Assembly: GCA_958296405.1 (NCBI GenBank)
Contig: OY282519.1
Location: forward strand, 852,132 to 916,131
Reading direction: 5' to 3'
DNA from: an uncultured Pseudomonadales bacterium
GTDB taxonomy: Bacteria; Pseudomonadota; Gammaproteobacteria; Pseudomonadales; Azotimanducaceae
DNA length: 64,000 nucleotides
Position 1 is the stretch's first letter. Every line of letters begins with the position of its first letter. The notes beneath the pieces are model-generated. The model was not told where the DNA came from. It saw only the letters and a program-made list of their open reading frames with translations, and did no database searches. A program made the translations under genes and the position numbers. Shown piece by piece: positions 1 through 6,831 of this stretch.

Positions 1-318
1 GTTAAGGAAGTTCCTTATGCGGATGAACGGCGAGGGCCGAACGCCCTCGGGCTCAGGCCATGGCAACCGCTCGCCGCTCGCCACAGCGACCAGCCAGTTC
101 GTCATCGCATCGCATCGCAGGTGCTGTAGTACACGATAGGTTTTCAGCGCCGCGCCGAATTCGCCCCGCCGGCGCTGCAAGTCGCCAAGCCCGCGCAGGG
201 CCCGTGCTTCGTGCGGATTCTCGGCCAGTTTGCGCTGGAGTGCTGCTTCGGCCTGGTTCAGCAGGTCCGGGCTGATGTGCGCGCGCGTTATGGCGGTTGA
301 CCTTGCAAGCTCAGACAT
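1..318 (-). CDS. TPR plus 2OG-Fe(II) oxygenase, N-terminal part, runs off the left edge
   Basis: Translating the minus strand from ATG at 318-316 gives an open frame to the window edge. It begins MSELARSTAI and contains a TPR-like stretch (QAEAALQRKLAENPHEARAL, about residues 22-41) followed by the linker P-SPFIRIRNFL. The same order (TPR, then WPAPFV..NFL, then the oxygenase core) is seen in the complete paralogues at 3050, 27686 and 36972, so this is the N-terminal third of that family. The start overlaps the stop of the upstream cupin gene by 8 bases, suggesting coupling. The catalytic His-x-Asp...His part lies outside the window, so activity cannot be judged. Confidence 0.75.
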   Translation of the reverse strand, partial: MSELARSTAITRAHISPDLLNQAEAALQRKLAENPHEARALRGLGDLQRRRGEFGAALKTYRVLQHLRCDAMTNWLVAVASGERLPWPEPEGVRPSPFIRIRNFLN

Positions 319-655
319 TTTGCATCCCCTCGACGAGGCGGGCGCTCCGAGGCGTTTGCGCGTGGCCCAACAGCACCCTGCCGCGGCCGTAAGGCGCTGC
401 CCATGCGAGCTGGCATCGCTCTCGCGCCGGGAACGCGATGCCGTCGCCCGGCGCTAGGGCCACCGGATCCTGTGCCTCGAAGGTGAGTGTGAGCTTGCCA
501 TCGAGCGGCACCAGCAACAGGGCATCGTCGTCCTCCGCCTCGGTTTGCATCGTTTGCGCAAGACGGTCGCAGAGGGCCCGAGTTCGGACGTTCAAAGTCA
601 TGCCTCGGATACCCCGTAGCTGCGCGAAGCCGGCGCCGACGTCTGATCGCGACAT
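311..655 (-). CDS. small cupin-like domain protein
   Basis: A frame of about 114 residues from ATG at 655 (a TTG further up at 739 is also open). Residues about 45-100 read LLLVPLDGKLTLTF, then ALAPGDGIAFPA, a cupin-type beta-barrel pattern. The same segment forms the C-terminal half of the oxygenase at 22152-23111 (LDGKAAMTI, then LQPGDGIAF), so this gene is either a stand-alone cupin or the surviving C-terminus of such a two-domain enzyme. Its stop overlaps the start of the oxygenase at 318. No clear ribosome binding site is visible before either start. A role in the RiPP locus is inferred only from position. Confidence 0.5.
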   Translation of the reverse strand: MSRSDVGAGFAQLRGIRGMTLNVRTRALCDRLAQTMQTEAEDDDALLLVPLDGKLTLTFEAQDPVALAPGDGIAFPARERCQLAWAAPYGRGRVLLGHAQTPRSARLVEGMQNV

Positions 656-726
656 GCGCCGGACCCGCGAGCCCGGCGCAAGAACGCCGGCGCGGCTTCC
701 AGATGGCCGAATCGTTGCATCGCCGC

Positions 727-936
727 CTATGCGCGGCAATCAGCGCGGCCACTTGCGCTGGGGAGAGCGTTGCTCATGTGCAGCGCATCCCACACATGGG
801 TGTTCACCGAGAAGTGTCCGGTGCCGAAGTCGGTGGGGTCGCACTCCAGCAGCGTAACCTCGTGGACGCAGCGGCTGGGGAACAGGACGATGCTGTTGTC
901 CTGCGGCTCGACGCGGCACTCCCCAACACCGGTCAT
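727..936 (-). pseudogene. C-terminal fragment of a 2OG-Fe(II) oxygenase
   Basis: The minus strand encodes RVEPQDNSIVLFPSRCVHEV and then GTGHFSVNTHVW. This matches the last 50 or so residues of the oxygenase at 27686-29572 (IEPLDNSIVLFPSRCVHEV, GAGRFSVNG). The distal iron-binding His is present, but the His-x-Asp half, the TPR and any start are missing, so it cannot be functional. It sits directly behind a decayed precursor-like start (937-969), as if a deletion joined the two. Confidence 0.7.
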
Positions 937-969
937 CCGTTTCTTGGGGGGGTCTCATGCTGCATCTCC
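937..969 (-). pseudogene. possible remnant of a RiPP precursor start with 7-base poly-C
   Basis: On the minus strand an AGGAG motif is followed by ATG (965), CAGC, a second ATG (958) and GAGACCCCCCC. The intact precursors at 27446 and 29857 have the same layout: ATG, then a second ATG exactly 7 bases later in another frame, then GAGACA and poly-C. Here the C run is only 7 bases (946-952) and the frame soon stops, continuing into the oxygenase fragment. I read it as a dead precursor leader. The match is short, so confidence is limited. Confidence 0.35.
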
Positions 970-1043
970 TGACTCCAGTTGCCGCAAACGGTTCGGGAAG
1001 TCCAACGTTGTTTCATTGGCGGCTCGCCATGCAACTAGGGTTG

Positions 1044-1565
1044 TGTTAGCGCAAAGTCGCAGTGTCCCCTTTCTGCAACTTTAAGGTGTCCCCTTTTCGC
1101 TGGGCGCGGGAGGGTGCTGGTTTGGTTGCGGAGGGGGCGTTGATGACGGTGAAGGAAGCGGACCGGGCGGCTGTGATGCTGGCGGTGTTGGAGAGGCGGC
1201 TGAAGCAGCGTGAGGCGGCGGAGCGCCTGGGCCTGAGCGTGGACGTCCGGGACCGGGTGGACGCGGCGAAGGCGGCGCAGGCGGCGAGGCCGGACTGGAA
1301 GCCGGCGCCGGACCATCCGTGGCGCCGGTCGTTCAAGCCGGCGCGCGCCGCGGCATGAGGGCCGCGCCGGGCCGTGGACGGCGCGTCCGAAGCGGTGCCG
1401 CGTTTCCCACCGTCTTCCCACCGCCGCTCTCTTGGGTGGGGGGACCGCGCCCGTGGAAAGACCGCGGAAAACGCTGCTTGGACGGGCTCGGCGGCTCGGC
1501 CCGCGCAGGCGCTTCATCGGCTGCGCCCGCCGGCAAAAGGGGGACATTTCTACTTTGCGTTGACA
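1044..1565. mobile_element. short IS remnant with terminal inverted repeats
   Basis: The left end reads TGTTAGCGCAAAGT and, after five bases, TGTCCCC. The right end, reverse-complemented, reads TGTCAACGCAAAGT and, after five bases, TGTCCCC. The 522-base span between these imperfect inverted repeats holds a transposase gene with most of its middle deleted. It therefore cannot move by itself but could be moved in trans. Confidence 0.6.
1143..1358 (+). pseudogene. ISNCY-like transposase, internally deleted
   Basis: The frame starts MTVKEADRAAVMLAVLERRL with QREAAERLGLS, a helix-turn-helix like the N-terminus of ISNCY-type transposases, then jumps to PAPDHPWRRSFKP, like their C-terminal tail. 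The DDE catalytic region between is missing. Family assignment is from motif memory only. Confidence 0.5.
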
Positions 1566-1669
1566 GTTGACATCACCTTCTGTGGGGGATCAGCGACCTT
1601 CTGGACACGGGACACACCTTTCCTGTAATTTTGCCGTGGACGCTCAACCTCCCGAAAGGCGGAAACCCC

Positions 1670-1993
1670 ATGGCAGAGAACGATACCGTGAAGCCGGGCC
1701 AACCGGACGTGACCGTCGCCCTCACCTCGCAAGTGTCGCGCAACGAGGCCATCGTCTTCACCGACCTCGACGACACCATCGTGATGATGGACGTCGACGA
1801 AGGGCAGTACTACGAGCTCGACCCGGTCGGCGCCCGAATCTGGGGCCTGCTCGAAACCGGCCGGTCCGCCGCGGCTCTCTGCGACGCCTTGGCCGCGGAC
1901 TTCGACGTCGACCTCGACACCTGCCAACGCGACACCTTGGAGTTCCTGCAAGCAGCCGGCGCCATGCGGATCGTCCACGTGCAGGCCGCGTAG
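1670..1993 (+). CDS. PqqD-like RiPP recognition protein (lasso B1 type)
   Basis: A 107-residue protein from ATG 1670, preceded by GAAAGGCGG at ribosome-binding distance. An upstream in-frame codon at 1631 is possible but less well placed. It has the PqqD fold signature: a beta strand ending in MMDVDEGQYYELDPVGARIW (about residues 35-54), then helices with a D-V-D-LDTCQRDTLEFLQ segment. In lasso-peptide systems such proteins (B1) bind the leader and present it to the protease and cyclase. It is the only complete copy here, while there are three cyclases and four precursors, so it may serve them all. A copy of its last eight codons survives at 2980-3009. Confidence 0.75.
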   Translation: MAENDTVKPGQPDVTVALTSQVSRNEAIVFTDLDDTIVMMDVDEGQYYELDPVGARIWGLLETGRSAAALCDALAADFDVDLDTCQRDTLEFLQAAGAMRIVHVQAA

Positions 1994-2013
1994 CTACGCG
2001 GGAAGCGGCATCC

Positions 2014-2034
2014 GGCGGGAGAGGTCATCCCGCC
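2014..2034. terminator. hairpin GGCGGGA-N7-TCCCGCC, copy 1
   Basis: A perfect 7-base stem (GGCGGGA, loop GAGGTCA, TCCCGCC). The same element lies at 17666-17686 and 21371-21391. At 2014 and 21371 it directly follows, on the minus strand, the 3' end of a sulfotransferase copy. This suits a transcription end or a mobile repeat, but there is no long T run. Confidence 0.35.
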
Positions 2035-2190
2035 CCTTCCATGACGGCGTAGCCGAAGTGGGCGAGGACGTCTTCATGCCGTCGGAACACGCGGTTGAAC
2101 GCGGCGAGGTCCTCGGCGCCCAGACGCGCGATCTGCCGCGCGTTCATGTCGGTGAGCATCTCGTGGTACTGCCCCTTCACCCACAGGCAC
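2025..2190 (-). pseudogene. C-terminal fragment of a sulfotransferase
   Basis: The minus strand encodes the sulfotransferase tail (MNARQIARLGAEDLAAFNRV, then an HFGYAVMEGAG-like end), nearly the same DNA as 21382-21550 and 14388-14550. Everything upstream, including both PAPS-binding loops, is absent. It abuts the vapC 3' end, suggesting a recombination joint. Confidence 0.75.
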
Positions 2191-2209
2191 CGGGCCGCTC
2201 CGTGACCGG

Positions 2210-2626
2210 TCAGCCCTTGGACAAGGAGGAAGCCTGCAATAGCTGCACCCCTTCTTGGGCGGCGGCGCGTCGGTCGAAAGTGTAGAGCGGGTGAGCGGCT
2301 GCTCGCCGCGCCGCGGCGAGGATCATCGCATCCGAGAAATCCGCCGACCCTTCGCGGTAGGCCAGCGCGGCACGAGCCACATCGGCTGCGGACTCCACCA
2401 CCAGCGCGTCCGCGCCCACCAGATTGAGTAGTTGGCCCGAAATTTCAGTGCGTGGAATCCGGTAGGAGCGTTCCAGCACCCATACGAGTTCCACCAACAC
2501 CTCCCGGCAGACGAACCCTGGGGTTTCCGCGGTGAGGGCATCCAAAACACTGTGCGCCGCCTCCGCCTGTTCCGCATGGTCGCGAACTAGGTAGCGAACC
2601 AGAACGTTGGTGTCGAGCGCGATCAC
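2210..2626 (-). CDS. vapC: VapC-family PIN-domain toxin
   Basis: A 138-residue PIN-domain ribonuclease. The expected acidic residues are visible: Asp in MIALDTNVLVRYL, Glu in REVLVELVWVL, Asp in SADFSDAMILAAA and Asp in YTFDRRAAA. VapC toxins cleave RNA and are neutralised by the neighbouring antitoxin. The start ATG (2626) overlaps the stop of the AbrB-type antitoxin by 4 bases, the usual antitoxin-first operon. The last residues (LLQASSLSKG) run up to the recombination joint with the sulfotransferase fragment, so the extreme C-terminus may not be original. Confidence 0.85.
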   Translation of the reverse strand: MIALDTNVLVRYLVRDHAEQAEAAHSVLDALTAETPGFVCREVLVELVWVLERSYRIPRTEISGQLLNLVGADALVVESAADVARAALAYREGSADFSDAMILAAARRAAAHPLYTFDRRAAAQEGVQLLQASSLSKG

Positions 2627-2856
2627 AGGTCGCGGGCACCTTCGGCGATGGCCCGCTCCATGTCTGCAAGAGGCACGGGCGGGCCATCGTGCTGCAAGGC
2701 GCCAAACAGGGACTTGAGCGGCCGAACTGGAAGGATGTGGACTTCGTTGTCCAGAACGACATAGCGAATTCGCGCGCCAGCGCCCACGCCCAAGGCGGCG
2801 CGGACCGCCTTCGGCAGCGTAGTTTGACCCCTTGACGTAACAATTGACTCATTCAT
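2623..2856 (-). CDS. vapB: AbrB/SpoVT-type antitoxin
   Basis: A 77-residue protein whose N-terminus (VTSRGQTTLPKAVRAALGVG) is a SpoVT/AbrB swapped-hairpin DNA-binding domain. The C-terminus (PLADMERAIAEGARDL) is a typical toxin-binding tail. It overlaps vapC by 4 bases (ATGA) and should both bind the toxin and repress the operon promoter. Confidence 0.85.
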   Translation of the reverse strand: MNESIVTSRGQTTLPKAVRAALGVGAGARIRYVVLDNEVHILPVRPLKSLFGALQHDGPPVPLADMERAIAEGARDL

Positions 2857-2925
2857 GACCTTTCTGTTTTTTGCTTCCTTTTTAATAGATTGCCTTGCTT
2901 TGAGACTTTATGCAAGGCCACGGGC

Positions 2926-3009
2926 GTGGTACTGTTCGCGGGTCGATTCGGGCAGCGGCAAGTCGACGCTGCTCGCAGCGCCATGCGGATCGTCCATGTG
3001 CAGCCCGCC
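2926..3009 (+). pseudogene. joined fragments of an HPr-kinase-like gene and a PqqD gene
   Basis: One frame reads VDSGSGKSTLLAA, a Walker A loop like that of lasso-peptide HprK-type kinases. From 2980 the sequence becomes AMRIVHVQPA, the end of the PqqD protein at 1670 (AMRIVHVQAA). Two cluster genes were thus cut and joined just upstream of the oxygenase at 3050. No intact product is possible. Confidence 0.6.
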
Positions 3010-3049
3010 CGGACGCCGCCGGCCTTGCACCACGGGGAGGACATCGGCG

Positions 3050-3961
3050 ATGCAGGATGATGACCGGCCGCTGTCCGAGGTGATGCCGGCGCTGCTGCGC
3101 CCGGGCGGCCTTCAGGAACTGGCCGAGGCGGCCCTGCGCCGGACCCTCGCCGCCGACCCCCACGATGCGGAAGCGCAGTGGAAGCTGGCCGGAATCCATC
3201 GGCGGCAGGGGAACTTCGCCGCGGCGCGCGACCTGTACCGCCGCCTGGGCGCCCACGGCCCCGACCGGCGCAAGGCCGCTTGGCTGCACGCGGTGCTGGG
3301 TGGCGACGGGCCGCCGGAGGCGGCGCCTCGCGGCATCTGGCCGGCACCGTTCGTGTGGATGGCGAACTTCCTGGCGCCCGAGCAGTGCGACCGCCTGTTG
3401 GCCCTTGCGCTCCAAGGGAGGGAACGCTTCGTCCTCGCGCACGTGGGGGCTCAGTCATCCGGGCGGGTGGACCCAGAGGTCCGCCTCACCTTGGAGGCGG
3501 ACAACAGGACCACGCAGCATTTCCGCCCCTGGTTCGCCAGGAAGATTCGAAGCCTCGTGCCAGAGGTCCTGGCGCGGCTACGGATGGAGGGCATCGGCCG
3601 ATTCCAACTTGAGCTGGGCATGCGCGGGTATCACACAGGGGGGTTCTACCGGGCGCATCGCGATACTGGCGCAACCACCTATCGTTCACGGAAGCTCAGC
3701 TTCGTGTATTTCTTTCACCGCCAGCCTAGGCGATTCTCCGGCGGAGATCTGCTGCTCTACGATACGGACGCCGATGCCGGCGTCTACTCCTACGGCGACT
3801 TTTCGCGGATCGTCCCGGTCCGCAACAGCATCGTCTTCTTTCCCAGCGCCTGCTGGCACCAAGTGCATTCCGTGCAGTGCGAGACGGACGACTTCGGGGA
3901 CGGGCGGTGGGTCGTGAACGGCCATGTGTGTCGCTCTGGCCCGGAGCCGGCGGGCTGCTAG
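3050..3961 (+). CDS. TPR plus prolyl-4-hydroxylase-type 2OG-Fe(II) oxygenase
   Basis: A 303-residue protein from ATG 3050 with GGGGAGG nine bases upstream; a longer frame from 2855 crosses the pseudogene joint and is rejected. Residues about 20-85 form one or two TPR-like helix pairs. The oxygenase fold starts at WPAPFVWMANFL (97-108). Iron ligands are probably His203 and Asp205 (HRD) and His270, with Arg286 (GRWVVNG) for 2-oxoglutarate. Such enzymes hydroxylate peptide residues; the likely substrate is a RiPP core. It converges on the GT8 gene with a 4-base overlap at the stop codons. Confidence 0.8.
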   Translation: MQDDDRPLSEVMPALLRPGGLQELAEAALRRTLAADPHDAEAQWKLAGIHRRQGNFAAARDLYRRLGAHGPDRRKAAWLHAVLGGDGPPEAAPRGIWPAPFVWMANFLAPEQCDRLLALALQGRERFVLAHVGAQSSGRVDPEVRLTLEADNRTTQHFRPWFARKIRSLVPEVLARLRMEGIGRFQLELGMRGYHTGGFYRAHRDTGATTYRSRKLSFVYFFHRQPRRFSGGDLLLYDTDADAGVYSYGDFSRIVPVRNSIVFFPSACWHQVHSVQCETDDFGDGRWVVNGHVCRSGPEPAGC

Positions 3962-4881
3962 GCCAGGGTCCATCCCGCCCATCCCCGGGCCGCGGTGCGG
4001 ACGCGCGCGTTCGTCAGCGCCTTGACGTAGGCCTCGTGCCAGAGCCTGAAGGCGGTGACCTCGGGCCGGCTCCAGCGACCCCGGATCCCGGCCAGCATGG
4101 CGTCCGGACGCCAGGGCTTGGCGGGCATGTTGAAGTGCAGCACCTTGGCGCGGTGCAGATCCACGCCCTCCCGCGCGCGGATGGCCGCGGCGCCGGGGAT
4201 CAGGAAGTTGTAGGTGGAGCTGACGAGCGTCTGCCGCCCGGCGAAGTACCGGTTCAGGAGCGGCTGCTCGCCAAGCGGCGCCTTGAGGCCGCGCCAGGGC
4301 GCCGGCGACATGGCGGCCAAGAGGTCCGCGTACACGCGCTCACTGGCCAGCCGGCCGTCGATGCACAGGAAGCCGCTGTTGAAGGTGTTCCGAAGAAGCG
4401 TTCGGCTGGGGGCGGGGGCCGCCTCGTGCTCGACGGGCAGGAAGGTGTCGGCGTCCACCCGCTGGCCGGCGAGGAAGGAGAGATCGCCGCAGCACAGCAG
4501 CTCTGCCGTCGAATCGAACAGTTCGTCGACCGGCGCGCGGAACAGCAGGTCGCCGTCGCACAACAGCAGCTTGGCGGCGCCGGCCAGCCGGAACGCCTCG
4601 AACATCCAGAACTGCGCCGGATGCATGGGGAGCGGGGCGAGCGCAGCGCACAGGCGCTCGGCCCGCTCCCGCAGCGCCGACGGCACCGCCGCGAACCGCA
4701 CGGCGCCGGACGTTGCTGCAAGCACTGCGCGCGCCTCTCTGGACAGGCCATCGTGGATGACGACGATCTCCCCGTCGAACCGGGGATGGTGCCGCAGGAA
4801 GGAATCGATCAGGACGAGGGTTCCCGGCACATAGCGCTCGGTGGTGGCCGTGGCTAGGCAGACCGGCCTGGCCGACGTCAT
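3958..4881 (-). CDS. GT8-type glycosyltransferase
   Basis: 307 residues. It starts MTSARPVCLATATTERYVPG and carries a DxD-like site CDGDLLF (the paralogues have CDSDLLF) and the GT8 signature near the C-terminus, HFNMPAKPW, whose His helps bind metal and UDP. GT8 enzymes transfer sugars from UDP donors with retention. Six complete paralogues sit in this window beside RiPP genes, so a modified peptide is the likely acceptor (inferred). The ATG overlaps the stop of the upstream glycosyltransferase (ATGA) right after a 22-base G run, so its translation depends on the length of that run. Confidence 0.8.
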   Translation of the reverse strand: MTSARPVCLATATTERYVPGTLVLIDSFLRHHPRFDGEIVVIHDGLSREARAVLAATSGAVRFAAVPSALRERAERLCAALAPLPMHPAQFWMFEAFRLAGAAKLLLCDGDLLFRAPVDELFDSTAELLCCGDLSFLAGQRVDADTFLPVEHEAAPAPSRTLLRNTFNSGFLCIDGRLASERVYADLLAAMSPAPWRGLKAPLGEQPLLNRYFAGRQTLVSSTYNFLIPGAAAIRAREGVDLHRAKVLHFNMPAKPWRPDAMLAGIRGRWSRPEVTAFRLWHEAYVKALTNARVRTAARGWAGWTLA

Positions 4882-6038
4882 GTCGCCCCCCCCCCCCCCC
4901 CCCCCCCGGTTGTGCCGCTTCTCGGCACTGGTGCATGGAAGCGAGGCTCCGAACGAACGCCGCCCGCCAACCCACGCAACCGCCGCGCCGAGGCCTCCCA
5001 GCCTTCATGCAGACGGTGCTCCAGCAATCTGGCCCGGACGCGCCAGGGACGAAAGCGGCGGCGGTGGCGCCGCGCGGCCTGCCAGTCGATGGAGACGTCT
5101 GGGAACGTGGCGGCGCCCTGCACCCGCCGGGCCGAGGCCGGCGCCTCCGGCCCGGCCTCGCCGGCCTCGCAAGCGCCTTGCGCCTGCGGCCGAGGACCCC
5201 GGTTCAGCCGCCACGGCTGGAAGTTGCCGCCGTGGTTCGCCATCACCACCGCGCCGGCGTCGTGGCTGGCGTCGAAGAAGGTGTTGCGTCCCATCGGGAT
5301 ACGGCCCACCCGCGCATCCCGCGCCGCCTGCAGGAGCTGCTGCCGGACCAGGCGCACATGCTCGTCCGGCGGCGGCTCCAAGAAATCACCATACGTCTGC
5401 GCGTACACGTGGCTCAGGCCGAGGACGCTGAAGTCGAACGCCGGCCAGCGGCACAGCAGCGAAAACCCGCACGACGCCACGGACGCCAGCCCGCGCCATG
5501 GCCCGGCCCATCCGAAGGGCGCGTCGGGTGTGAAGACCATGTCCCACTGGACGATCCGCCTGGCCCCGGCGAGCATGAACGGCGGCAGCCGATCCTGCGC
5601 CGCCAGACCGCGGGCGTGGGATTGCAGCACCTCGATCCAGCGCCGGGGCAGCGCGTCGTCGTCATCGTTGAGCGTCGTGAGGACGTAGTCCGGGGCGCCG
5701 GCGGGTGACGGCCCAAGCCAGCCGAGGCGCTCCAGTGGCTGCGGCGCATCCGCCCGGTGTTCCACGAACCGGACCCGGTCCATGCCCCGCGTCATGTCCC
5801 GCAGCCGTCGCCGGGCCTCCTGGCCCAGTGCGCGGTCGATGAGCAGCACCCAGGTGAAATCCCGATTCGTCTGCGCGCGCAGACCGGGCAGGCAAGTCGT
5901 CTCCAGCAGGTTAAGGCGCAGCTCGACGGTGCGGGGCGCAAGCGGGTTCATGGTGCGGAACGGCGCGAGGGCGGTGCGCCGGTGCAGCCAGCGGTCGCGC
6001 AGGCAGAACCGCGTGATGACGAAGTGCTCCAGCGTCAC
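4878..6038 (-). CDS. putative rhamnosyltransferase-like glycosyltransferase
   Basis: 386 residues from GTG 6038. Features are an N-terminal FVITRFCLRD, then NPLAPRTVELRLNLLETTCL, and an acidic motif TLNDDDDALPRRWIEVLQ (about residues 120-137), the pattern of the putative rhamnosyl transferase family (PF11316). The C-terminus ends in seven Gly encoded by the 22-base G tract, then Ala-Thr-stop. With one more G the frame would run straight into the GT8 gene and make a fusion protein. With one fewer it would continue about 180 codons in the third frame. Acceptor unknown. Confidence 0.65.
   Translation of the reverse strand: MTLEHFVITRFCLRDRWLHRRTALAPFRTMNPLAPRTVELRLNLLETTCLPGLRAQTNRDFTWVLLIDRALGQEARRRLRDMTRGMDRVRFVEHRADAPQPLERLGWLGPSPAGAPDYVLTTLNDDDDALPRRWIEVLQSHARGLAAQDRLPPFMLAGARRIVQWDMVFTPDAPFGWAGPWRGLASVASCGFSLLCRWPAFDFSVLGLSHVYAQTYGDFLEPPPDEHVRLVRQQLLQAARDARVGRIPMGRNTFFDASHDAGAVVMANHGGNFQPWRLNRGPRPQAQGACEAGEAGPEAPASARRVQGAATFPDVSIDWQAARRHRRRFRPWRVRARLLEHRLHEGWEASARRLRGLAGGVRSEPRFHAPVPRSGTTGGGGGGGAT
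4886..4907. repeat. 22-base poly-C (poly-G on coding strand) at GT junction
   Basis: An uninterrupted run of 22 C lies between the last unique codons of the minus-strand glycosyltransferase and the ATGA overlap with GT8. Runs this long are prone to slipped-strand change. The three frames give separate coupled proteins (22), a fused protein (23) or a miscoded tail (21). Confidence 0.85.
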
Positions 6039-6303
6039 GCGTTATCCCCCAATCCTCCGCTGGCCGGCTTCGATGCGGTCTGTCAGGGCGTCACGCTCCG
6101 GCCGCACCACCCGCGTGACCGGCACCTGCTGCGCCATCGCGGCCAACACACAAAAAGGGAATTATATCCCTCGACTCAACCAACCACAGTATCTTGTGTT
6201 TCAACCCCATCTGTTTTGGGCCAAGAGACGACATTTTATGTCCTAATGCAATCGCCCTGCGCCAAGGGCGCATGTAATCCGCAAGATTCGGGACAATCGA
6301 CGA

Positions 6304-6792
6304 TGCCTAAGCGAATCGCCGCCACCATCAGCATGATCCAACTAATCAAGCGTTTCCCACCGAGGCAGCTTGCGTGAAGTGGCTTGAGGATGCTAGGTGC
6401 GGCGGCCAGCCAGTCTGCCCGCACTGCGGCGGCATGGACAACTCAACCTGCCCCAGGAGCAAGCCTTTCCACTACTGGCATAAGGATTGCCGCAAGCACT
6501 TCACAGTCAAGACCGGAACGATCATGCACAGCTCCAAGACGCCCACGCTGAATTGGGTGATCGCCATCCATCTGGTGCTGACCGCCCGCAAGGGCGTAAG
6601 CTCCATGCAGCTAAGCAAGGAGTTGGGAGTGCAGCAGAAAAACGGCTTGGTACATGCTGCAACGCATCCGTGAGGCTTGCCGGCAGGGCAACTTCAAGTT
6701 ATCGAACGTCGTTGACGCCGACGAAACCTACATAGGCGGCAAGGAAGGCAACAAGCACAACCTGATCGAGGCCATGTACCCTGATGTGGCTC
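6304..6792 (+). pseudogene. IS1595-family (ISXO2-like) transposase, frameshifted and truncated
   Basis: Pieces in different frames join into one protein: MIQLIKRFPTEAACVKWLED, a zinc-finger-like PHCGG...DCRKHF, VKTGTIMHSSKTPTLNWVIA, then RIREACRQGNFKLSNVVDAD with ETYIGGKEGNKH. The DAD-ETYIGG segment is the start of the ISXO2-like catalytic domain. There are at least two frameshifts (near 6360 and 6645) and the 3' half is missing after about 6790. GC is visibly lower than in its neighbours. Bases 6039-6303 before it hold no gene I can support. Confidence 0.75.
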
Positions 6793-6831
6793 GAACTAGC
6801 AGTGCTGTTTCGCCCGACCGTTCATCGCGCC

